A stretch of DNA of 64,000 bases. Origin: an uncultured Bacteroidales bacterium (GTDB lineage Bacteria > Bacteroidota > Bacteroidia > Bacteroidales > Muribaculaceae). The translations under genes and the position numbers were made by a program. The stretch is from positions 1 through 64,000 of the forward strand of contig CAMKGM010000006.1 in assembly GCA_946412245.1 (NCBI GenBank), read 5' to 3'. This document shows, in pieces, positions 17,816 through 24,477 of this stretch. The notes beneath the pieces were generated by a model. That model searched no databases and had not been told where the DNA came from. It worked only from the letters and a program-made list of their open reading frames with translations. Numbering within the stretch: the stretch's first letter is position 1; the number at the start of each line of letters is the position of its first letter.

Positions 17816-17880
17816 ATAGCCCCGGAGGCAAAACGGCATGAAAGCCGCAGTTCAAACGGCCAAAAGGGCTATTTCATTTT
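17816..17880 (+). terminator. Compound stem-loop after mtnN
   Basis: ATAGCCC (17816-17822) pairs with GGGCTAT (17866-17872), followed by TTCATTTT. Inside are GGC/GCC (17827-17829 with 17859-17861) and CGGC/GCCG (17834-17837 with 17844-17847) around an ATGAAA loop. The shape is more complex than a plain terminator and could be a structured RNA. Confidence 0.5.
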
Positions 17881-17908
17881 GCCACGTCACAAGATAGTTG
17901 TATATTTG
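17878..17908 (+). promoter_or_regulatory. Promoter of fbp
   Basis: TTTG (17878-17881), 19 bp, TATATTTG (17901-17908), 31 bp before the ATG at 17939. Confidence 0.7.
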
Positions 17909-17938
17909 TAACACGAAATAACAATTCAAGCTTTTATC

Positions 17939-19957
17939 ATGGACAAACCAGAAAACAATGCCATTCAAAACGATGCGCGATACCTTGATTTGCTATCACG
18001 CAATTTTCCAAACATCGCCACAGCGTGCACTGAGATTATCAACCTTGCGGCAATTCTGAACTTACCGAAGGGCACCGAGCACTTCCTGGCCGACCTGCAC
18101 GGTGAGTACGAGGCTTTCCAGCATGTGCTGCGTAACGCTTCAGGAACCATCAAGCGCAAAGTGAACGAAATCTTCAGTGAAACGCTCAGCGCTCGCGAGC
18201 GCAAAGAATTATGCACTCTCATCTACTATCCTGAGCAGAAAATCAGGATAGAGAAAAAGAAGATGAAAGATCGCTTGGAACTCAAGGACTGGTACTTCAT
18301 CACCATTAACCGACTGGTGAAAGTGTGTCGTAACGTGTCGTCAAAGTACACCCGTTCAAAAGTCCACAAAGCGTTGCCGCAAGCATTCTCCTACATCATT
18401 CAGGAGTTGTTGCATGAGAGTTCTACCGACCCCAACAAGCAGGGCTATGTAGATGTGATTGTGCGCACAATTATCACCACCCGCCGTGCTGACGAGTTCA
18501 TTGTTGCCATGTGCAATCTGATTCAGCAACTGACCATCGACCGTCTCCACATCTTGGGCGATGTATACGACCGCGGTCCTAATCCTGACAAGATTATGGA
18601 CATCTTGTGCTCTTATCATGACTTCGACATTCAGTGGGGCAACCATGACATTTTGTGGATGGGTGCCGCTGCCGGTAACGACTGCTGTATTGCCAATGTG
18701 CTGCGCAACTCGCTGCGATATGGCAACCAAAGCGTGATTGAGGACTGCTATGGCATCAACCTGCTGCCGCTTGCCACCTTTGCCATCGAAGTTTATGGCG
18801 ATGACGACTGCATACAGTTCCTGCCCAAAGGAACGCCTAAAGATCCTGCCATTAGGCGTGCGGCAAGGCTCATTTCACAAATGCACAAGGCCATCAGCAT
18901 CATTCAGTTCAAGCTCGAAGCCGCAGCCATCAAGCGTCGCCCCGACTTTGACATGAATGACCGACTGCTGCTTCACAAGATTGACTATAAGAAGAAAACC
19001 ATCAAACCCTACGACAAGGAATATGCGCTCACTGACTGCAATCTACCCACAGTCAATCCCAAGAAACCTTACGAACTCACTAAAGAGGAGGCTGAACTTG
19101 TGGAGAAACTGCATAACTCGTTCGTCAGTTCCGAGAAACTCAAGAAGCACATGGAGTGCATGTTCCGCTACGGCAGCCTCTACGCGGTGGTGAACGGCAA
19201 CCTGCTGTATCACGCCTCAATTCCACTTAACTCTGACGGAACACTCAAGGAAGTAATGATACAGGGCAAGCCCTATCGCGGACAATCATTGCTCAAGCGC
19301 GCCGAAACACTGATTCGAGAAGCCTACTATGGTTGTGACGATCCTGAGCAATATGCCTTTGCACTCGACTACATTTGGTATCTGTGGTGCGGCAAGGACT
19401 CGCCCGCCTTTGACAAGAATAGAATGACTACCTTTGAACGCTACTTCATTGCCGATAAGGAGTCGTACACAGAAACGAAGGGCTATTACTACAAATATCG
19501 TGATGACGAGAAAGCATGCGACATGATTCTTGATGAGTTTGGTGTGAAAGGAAACTTCCGCCACATCATCAACGGGCATGTTCCTGTCAAGACCATCAAG
19601 GGCGAAATGCCTGTGAAAGCCAATGGCAAACTGATGGTAATTGACGGCGGTTTCTCCAAGGCTTATCAGCCTGAGACCGGCATTGCCGGCTACACGTTGG
19701 TTTACCATTCACGCGGATTCCAGCTTGTGCAGCACGAGCCTTTCACATCAATAGCCAAGGCTATTGAGGAAGGACAAGACATCAAGTCAACCATTCAACT
19801 GGTGGAGATGGCCGATCACCGCATGATGGTGAAAGACACCGACATAGGTAAAGAACTGCAGCAACAAATCAAGGACTTGCAGCGACTGCTCATCGCCTAT
19901 CGCACCGGTGATGTAAAAGAACGTCGCTCTTGGCGTCCCATCACCAACAAGTCATAA
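17939..19957 (+). CDS. fbp: Fructose-1,6-bisphosphatase class III
   Basis: 672-residue metal-dependent class III FBPase, which converts fructose 1,6-bisphosphate to fructose 6-phosphate in gluconeogenesis. Calcineurin-like phosphoesterase motifs appear in order: FLADLHGEYEAF (about 56-67), ILGDVYDRGPNPDKI (about 201-215), WGNHDILWMG (about 232-241), and the late INGHVPVKTIKGEMPVKANG followed by MVIDGGFSKAY. Length fits the class, which is common in Bacteroidetes and Firmicutes and unrelated to the E. coli class I enzyme. It is a single-gene unit with its own promoter. Confidence 0.96.
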   Translation: MDKPENNAIQNDARYLDLLSRNFPNIATACTEIINLAAILNLPKGTEHFLADLHGEYEAFQHVLRNASGTIKRKVNEIFSETLSARERKELCTLIYYPEQKIRIEKKKMKDRLELKDWYFITINRLVKVCRNVSSKYTRSKVHKALPQAFSYIIQELLHESSTDPNKQGYVDVIVRTIITTRRADEFIVAMCNLIQQLTIDRLHILGDVYDRGPNPDKIMDILCSYHDFDIQWGNHDILWMGAAAGNDCCIANVLRNSLRYGNQSVIEDCYGINLLPLATFAIEVYGDDDCIQFLPKGTPKDPAIRRAARLISQMHKAISIIQFKLEAAAIKRRPDFDMNDRLLLHKIDYKKKTIKPYDKEYALTDCNLPTVNPKKPYELTKEEAELVEKLHNSFVSSEKLKKHMECMFRYGSLYAVVNGNLLYHASIPLNSDGTLKEVMIQGKPYRGQSLLKRAETLIREAYYGCDDPEQYAFALDYIWYLWCGKDSPAFDKNRMTTFERYFIADKESYTETKGYYYKYRDDEKACDMILDEFGVKGNFRHIINGHVPVKTIKGEMPVKANGKLMVIDGGFSKAYQPETGIAGYTLVYHSRGFQLVQHEPFTSIAKAIEEGQDIKSTIQLVEMADHRMMVKDTDIGKELQQQIKDLQRLLIAYRTGDVKERRSWRPITNKS

Positions 19958-19982
19958 CACCACATTTTGTTTTTTCATAACA

Positions 19983-20026
19983 GTGTCCGGTAAAGAACAT
20001 CTCGGTAAGAGTTTTTTACCGGGCAC
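19983..20026 (+). terminator. Stem-loop after fbp
   Basis: A 12-bp stem, GTGTCCGGTAAA (19983-19994) with TTTACCGGGCAC (20015-20026), lies just after the fbp stop. It lacks a strong trailing T-run. Confidence 0.6.
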
Positions 20027-20158
20027 TTTGCGTTGCTTATCGCCTTCAGCCCAGCGGGGTGGTCCCATCTGCCAACTTACAATCAATTGGAATTAGTCAA
20101 ATAAGCTAAATTTGTTGATTTTTTTGTGAAAAAATTTTATGGTTTCATCAAAAAAAAC

Positions 20159-20166
20159 TACATTTG
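20159..20166 (+). promoter_or_regulatory. -7 box of the OmpA lipoprotein gene
   Basis: TACATTTG, 52 bp before the ATG at 20219; the -33 region is AT-rich without a clear TTTG. Confidence 0.5.
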
Positions 20167-20218
20167 TAATTTGTAAAGAGAAAGAACTAATATTATTCAT
20201 TTAATTTTTTATAAAACT

Positions 20219-20908
20219 ATGAAAAAATTTCTTTGTGTTTTTCTTAGTGCAGCATTGATGCTCGGCATCTCAGGCTGCGGTTCAATGACTAACACCGCTA
20301 AGGGTGGTTTGTTAGGTGGCGGCGGTGGCGCTGCTATCGGTGCCGGCATCGGTGCCCTCATCGGTAAGGGTAAAGGTGCTGCTATTGGTGCTGCTATTGG
20401 TGCAGTTGCCGGTACTACTGCCGGTGTCTTGATTGGCAAGAAGATGGACAAGCAAGCTAAAGAACTTGCTCAAATCCAGGGTGCCCAGGTCGATACTATT
20501 ACTGACCAAAACAACCTCAAGGCTATTAAGGTGACCTTCGATGGCGGTATTCTCTTCGCTACCGGTAAGAGCGCTCTCAGCCAGTCGGCTAAGAACTCTC
20601 TGACTCAGTTCGCAACCTCGTTGCAGAACAACCCTCAGACCAATGTTCAAATTTATGGCCACACTGACAACACCGGTTCGCTTGCTGTGAACCAGCGACT
20701 CTCTAAGGAGCGTGCTAACTCAGTGCTGACTTATCTCATGAACTCAGGTGTGTCAAGCAGCCGTATGGTGAGCGATGGCTTTGACTATCAGTATCCCGTG
20801 GCCAGCAACGACACCGAGGCCGGTCGTGCTCAGAACCGCCGTGTTGAGATTTACATCTCGGCTAACGAGCAGATGATCAACGATGCCAATGCAGGAACAC
20901 TGCAATAA
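20219..20908 (+). CDS. OmpA-family lipoprotein with glycine zipper
   Basis: 229-residue outer-membrane lipoprotein. A signal peptide ends in the lipobox LGISGC (Cys at about 20). A glycine-zipper region follows (about 29-76, GAAIGAGIGALIGKGKGAAIGAAIGA) of the type that inserts in or packs against membranes. The C-terminal OmpA domain (about 105-215) binds peptidoglycan: ILFATGKSALSQSAKNSL, YGHTDNTGS, NQRLSKERANSVL and AGRAQNRRVEIYI. It probably tethers the outer membrane to the cell wall. It has its own -7 box and a strong terminator. Confidence 0.93.
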   Translation: MKKFLCVFLSAALMLGISGCGSMTNTAKGGLLGGGGGAAIGAGIGALIGKGKGAAIGAAIGAVAGTTAGVLIGKKMDKQAKELAQIQGAQVDTITDQNNLKAIKVTFDGGILFATGKSALSQSAKNSLTQFATSLQNNPQTNVQIYGHTDNTGSLAVNQRLSKERANSVLTYLMNSGVSSSRMVSDGFDYQYPVASNDTEAGRAQNRRVEIYISANEQMINDANAGTLQ

Positions 20909-20933
20909 TTGACACAAACATTGATGAACTCTG

Positions 20934-20967
20934 TCGCAGCTCCCATTCAGGGGGCTGCGATTTTTTT
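20934..20967 (+). terminator. Intrinsic terminator of the OmpA lipoprotein gene
   Basis: TCGCAGCTCCC (20934-20944) pairs with GGGGGCTGCGA (20950-20960), followed by seven T. Confidence 0.92.
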
Positions 20968-20980
20968 ACGGCGAAATGGC

Positions 20981-21010
20981 TTGTTATGTAAAAAAATATG
21001 ACTAACTTTG
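20981..21010 (+). promoter_or_regulatory. Promoter of the SGNH hydrolase gene
   Basis: TTG (20981-20983), 19 bp, TAACTTTG (21003-21010), 47 bp before the ATG at 21058. Confidence 0.75.
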
Positions 21011-21057
21011 ATTACTGAAATAAACCCACTAATATTATCTATAAAAAACATAAAGAG

Positions 21058-22266
21058 ATGAAATGCTTCAAGAAACTGTCAACGTTGCTATTAGCGGTTA
21101 TTGCCTGCATGGCAAGCCATCAGAGCGTGTCGGGTCAAGACTTTACTAAGGTTGACACCCTCAAATTTGTTGATGCGATGAACTTTCGCATGATTAACTA
21201 TGCGTTCGACCGTACACTCGAAACCCGCATCCCGCAATATCTTAAAGACAGTGTCCGCACCGAGCTATGGGATCGCGCCAAGTGCACCAGCGGCAAGGCC
21301 TTCAGGTTTGCCACCGACTCCCGCTCCATCGCTGTCCGTTACAATCTGCTCACTAACATGCACATGATGCACATGGCCGATACGGGCATCAAAGGATGTG
21401 CGCTGTATATCTTTGATGACGACACTCACTCCTGGCAGTTTGTGAACTGCAACCGTCCTGTGCGCAAAGACACACCCGTGCGACCTCGCGAGGACTCAAT
21501 TCAGTGCAAGGTGTTTGTGGACCGACTCGACGGTAAGATGCACGAATACATGCTCTATCTGCCATTATACGACGGCGTTCGCTGGCTTGAGATAGGCGTG
21601 GACAGCGCTGCGCATCTGGTGCAACCCATGCTCAACAGTCCCCGCATGGGCAAGAAATTGGTCTTTTACGGCACCAGCATCCTTCAGGGCGGTTGTGCAA
21701 CGCATCCGGGCATGGTCGGCACGAGCATCATTCAGCGCGACTTGGACATGGAGTGCGTGAACATCGGTATCAGTGGCGAGGGCAAAATGGACTACTGCAT
21801 GGCGCGGGCCATGGCAACGATTCCCGATGTGGCGGCTTTCATTCTTGACCCAATTCCGAACTGCACCAAGGACATGTGCGACTCGCTCACCTATGACTTC
21901 GTGAACATCTTGCGCAAGGCTCGCCCCGATGTGCCTATCTTTATGGTCGAGGGACAAATGTATAGTTATGCCAAGTATAGCGGGTTCTTCAGCAAGTATC
22001 TGCCCCAAAAGAACTACGAGTTCCACAAGAATTACCTGAAACTCAAAGCCGAGAATCCGCGCAACCTTTATTATATCGACTGCAAGAACATCTATGGGCC
22101 CAACAACGACGGAACGGTCGACGGTATTCACCTCACCGACATCGGGTTCTACTATTATGCCCAAAAACTGGAACCCTATCTCAAGGCAGTGCTTAACGGC
22201 ACTGAAGTGCCATTCCAGGACGAGGTGAACAAACCCTATCCCGTACCCGAGAATGCCGTTTGGTAA
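21058..22266 (+). CDS. Secreted SGNH/GDSL hydrolase (GxDLY + GDSL_3 type)
   Basis: 402 residues with a signal peptide (LLLAVIACMASHQSVSG). The N-terminal beta domain (about 65-185) is of the GxDLY type that precedes GDSL_3 hydrolases. The catalytic part starts at about 199: block I LVFYGTSILQGG with the nucleophile Ser in GTS (205-207), block II NIGISGEGKMD, and block V DGIHLTDIGF with the Asp/His pair. An esterase acting on acylated glycans is likely, but the substrate cannot be read from the sequence. No polysaccharide-utilisation genes flank it. Confidence 0.9.
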   Translation: MKCFKKLSTLLLAVIACMASHQSVSGQDFTKVDTLKFVDAMNFRMINYAFDRTLETRIPQYLKDSVRTELWDRAKCTSGKAFRFATDSRSIAVRYNLLTNMHMMHMADTGIKGCALYIFDDDTHSWQFVNCNRPVRKDTPVRPREDSIQCKVFVDRLDGKMHEYMLYLPLYDGVRWLEIGVDSAAHLVQPMLNSPRMGKKLVFYGTSILQGGCATHPGMVGTSIIQRDLDMECVNIGISGEGKMDYCMARAMATIPDVAAFILDPIPNCTKDMCDSLTYDFVNILRKARPDVPIFMVEGQMYSYAKYSGFFSKYLPQKNYEFHKNYLKLKAENPRNLYYIDCKNIYGPNNDGTVDGIHLTDIGFYYYAQKLEPYLKAVLNGTEVPFQDEVNKPYPVPENAVW

Positions 22267-22330
22267 GCCGAGATGTGAAAAGCGTGATTATTAATTCCAA
22301 TTATTTTGCAATTCTTGAATAGTTAATACG

Positions 22331-22978
22331 ATGAACGACCGGCATGGCAAGGGCTATATTGAGCGCCTAATTGACGAGGGCGAGCATGAGCATCAGGATT
22401 TTAAATATCAAATTTCTGATGCAAAAAAAATTGCTCGTAGCATAGCAGCCTTTGCCAATCATAGCGGCGGACACTTGCTCGTGGGCGTGAAAGATAATGG
22501 AAGCATAGCCGGTGTGCGCAGCGATGAAGAAATCTATATGGTAGAGCAGGCGGCGCAAATGTATTGCAATCCATCTCAGGCCGTCGATTTTAAGGTCTAT
22601 CGCGTTCACGGCAAGAGTGTTGTGAAGGCCACAGTTCAAGAATCGGAGCAGAAACCGGTGAAGGCTCCCGACGAGAACGGCATCTGGCGGGTTTATTATC
22701 GTGTTGCCGATGAAAATGTGCTGGCCAGTTCGCTCCATGCTAAAATCTTGAAGAAGTCGGCTGAGAATGCCGAAAGTTCTTTGATAGAATATGGCGAGAG
22801 CGAACGAGCCCTGCTCAGTTATCTTGAAACGCATGGCGGCATCACGGTTACCGGCTACATGAAGCTCGCGAGACTCACCCGCATACATGCCGAGTCATCG
22901 CTCGTGCAACTGAGCGAGATGGGACTCATTGACCTACGCTATCACAATGGCCAGTGCCTGGTGGTGAGCAAGGAGTAA
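22331..22978 (+). CDS. AlbA_2 (Schlafen AAA_4-type) domain protein
   Basis: 215-residue cytoplasmic protein. The N-terminal about 120 residues match the AlbA_2 putative nucleic-acid-binding domain: E.QDFKYQ, IARSIAAFANHSGGHLLVGVKDNGSIAGV. The C-terminal part (about 150-215) looks like a winged helix (ALLSYLETHGGITVTGYMKLARLTRIHAESSLVQLSEMGLIDL). Stand-alone proteins of this type are usually annotated as ATP-binding or DNA-binding regulators without proven function. The mosaic repeat begins about 100 bp after its stop. Confidence 0.85.
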   Translation: MNDRHGKGYIERLIDEGEHEHQDFKYQISDAKKIARSIAAFANHSGGHLLVGVKDNGSIAGVRSDEEIYMVEQAAQMYCNPSQAVDFKVYRVHGKSVVKATVQESEQKPVKAPDENGIWRVYYRVADENVLASSLHAKILKKSAENAESSLIEYGESERALLSYLETHGGITVTGYMKLARLTRIHAESSLVQLSEMGLIDLRYHNGQCLVVSKE

Positions 22979-23081
22979 GGGTACTGATGACTCTGCTATC
23001 ACATCGTCGCCGGCGGCACCCCTCTCGTTTACGCACATCAATATTGTAATGCGAAGTAAATTATTCTATATTTGGTTTCAA

Positions 23082-23428
23082 TGGGAAGGGTGGGAAAACA
23101 GTTTTCAGTTATCAGTTATCAGTTATCGGTTGTCGGTTGTCAGTTGTCGGTTATCAGTTATCAGAGAACTCGGAGGTCTCGGAGAACTCGGAATGGCCAC
23201 CGGGAAAGAGGGGAAGGGTGAATCTTTTGGGAAATGTGGGAAATGTGGGAAATCAGTTATCAGTTGACAGTTATCAGTTGACAGTTATCAGTGGGCAGTT
23301 ATCAGTTATCAGTAGTCAGTTATCAGTTATCAGTTATCAGTTATCAGTAGTCAGTTGACAGTTATCAGTAGTCAGTTGACAGTTATCAGTTGTCAGTTGT
23401 CAGTTGACAATAATCAGTTGGCAGTTGG
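23082..23428. repeat. Mosaic repeat: CAGTTATCAGTTATC arrays plus GGGAAGGGTGGGAAA blocks
   Basis: Long run of 8-10 bp variants (CAGTTATCAGT, CAGTTGACAGT, CAGTTGTCAGT) broken by unique blocks: GGGAAGGGTGGGAAA at 23083, GGAGAACTCGGAATGGC at 23181-23197, and GGGAAGGGTGAATC at about 23211. The same blocks occur at 62401-62522 in opposite orientation and shuffled order. Open frames across it are artefacts. There are no spacers, so it is not a CRISPR array. Confidence 0.85.
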
Positions 23429-23444
23429 GCCTTTTAAGCGCGAT

Positions 23445-23472
23445 AAGGGGCCGGCACTAACGCCAGCCCCTT
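23445..23472 (-). terminator. Hairpin ending the Rhs/lipoprotein transcript
   Basis: AAGGGGC (23445-23451) pairs with GCCCCTT (23466-23472), extended by GGC/GCC inside. It lies 12 bp after the stop of the last minus-strand gene. The T-run is weak. Confidence 0.55.
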
Positions 23473-23483
23473 GGTGTTAATGT

Positions 23484-24026
23484 CTAATAATCAGATCTAT
23501 AATCCTTGGGAATATTGCAGCTTCTCCAACCATCAACCGACAATAATTCATTACCTTTCCCAATAAAGAAAATATAAAGATATGGTTTATTATTGTTGGA
23601 CGTTTTCCATAGCGCACTCACGATTAGTTGTTCTCCGTTATAGTCGAGGGCGTCTGAGCTTTCAATCATTCGCTGTATAGGTATAAAACTTGCAAAACCA
23701 TCATCAATGTCAACTTCGCTATTCACATTTAAAGGGCATAACATAATGGGATTTCCATATTTTTTTAAGAAAAATGATAACGGTTTGTTTTCAAATTTTA
23801 GCTCAAAAATATCAACATAATCATCTTCAATAGGCAAATGCCTCAGTTTGCGAGCTAAATTGTCCATCCTAATTTCCATTGCATTTTTTTTGGCATTTTT
23901 TAAAATAGCAGAATAGACTTTTTCTGACAATCTATTATGATTAACATTATCAGAACAATTGGTGGCGATGATGACAAGCAATATAATGACTACACCTTTA
24001 TTAATTGTTTGTAAGATTGTATTCAT
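23484..24026 (-). CDS. Small lipoprotein downstream of the Rhs toxin, candidate immunity protein
   Basis: About 180 residues. The frame is open to 24053, but the Met at 24026 (NTILQTINKGVVIILLVIIATNCSD) starts a normal lipoprotein signal with the lipid Cys at about 24. The rest is an acidic, hydrophilic domain (YVDIFELKFENKPLSFFLKKYG, PYLYIFFIGKGNELLSVDGW) that I cannot place in a family. The start overlaps the end of the preceding lipoprotein gene by 26 bp, so translation is probably coupled. AT-rich like the toxin tip and unlike the Rhs core. A role as immunity protein is inferred from position only. Confidence 0.7.
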   Translation of the reverse strand: MNTILQTINKGVVIILLVIIATNCSDNVNHNRLSEKVYSAILKNAKKNAMEIRMDNLARKLRHLPIEDDYVDIFELKFENKPLSFFLKKYGNPIMLCPLNVNSEVDIDDGFASFIPIQRMIESSDALDYNGEQLIVSALWKTSNNNKPYLYIFFIGKGNELLSVDGWRSCNIPKDYRSDY

Positions 24027-24477
24027 AAGCAAAGAATGTGAATAAATTGTCATTTTTCAGATATGAGTATGTTATCAAGTGCTTGTAATGCTCAAGATTT
24101 TTAATCTGTGATTTTGCGAATGGTTTTGGAAATGAATAATCAATAACGAAGATATAACCATCAAATCGAGCATCTTTAAGGCTCTCAACAACAACACTAT
24201 CAATTTTTCTTTCACTATACATGATTCTTCCCTTTTCACAATATAGTATTGATGTATTTCTTTTAAAATGCTCTTTCCATCTGAAATCATTAACTTTTAA
24301 AAGATGTGTCAATGGTTGCCCTTCAAAAGAGGAACCAATCACAACAGAATAATCCTTAATGCTGTCATTCTTGATTTGTATGGATTGTTTTGGTTTATTT
24401 ATCTCCACTTCACTACTACCACAAGAATAACATGCGATAAATAAGAGTAATAGTATATTTTGAATTCTTCTTTTCAT
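24001..24477 (-). CDS. Small lipoprotein overlapping the Rhs stop, candidate immunity protein
   Basis: 158-residue predicted lipoprotein (MKRRIQNILLLLFIACYSC, lipid Cys at 19). The mature part has no recognised domain; it holds KDYSVVIGSSFEGQPL, FKRNTSILYCEKGRIMYSERKI and a hydrophobic YIFVIDYSFPKP stretch. Its ATG overlaps the Rhs stop codon by 4 bp (24474-24477), so it is made only when the toxin-tip frame is translated. Periplasmic or outer-membrane lipoproteins in this place are a known form of immunity protein against envelope-acting toxins, but this has to be inferred here. Confidence 0.72.
   Translation of the reverse strand: MKRRIQNILLLLFIACYSCGSSEVEINKPKQSIQIKNDSIKDYSVVIGSSFEGQPLTHLLKVNDFRWKEHFKRNTSILYCEKGRIMYSERKIDSVVVESLKDARFDGYIFVIDYSFPKPFAKSQIKNLEHYKHLITYSYLKNDNLFTFFAYEYNLTNN

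Noticed and set aside
20027-20110. Possible tRNA or structured RNA after the fbp stem-loop
   Set aside because: No cloverleaf or conserved T-loop (TTC) can be formed.
23049-23358. Open frames across the mosaic repeat, and a possible CRISPR array
   Set aside because: The frames only translate the CAGTTATC repeats. The units are 8-10 bp without regular spacers, so it is not CRISPR.
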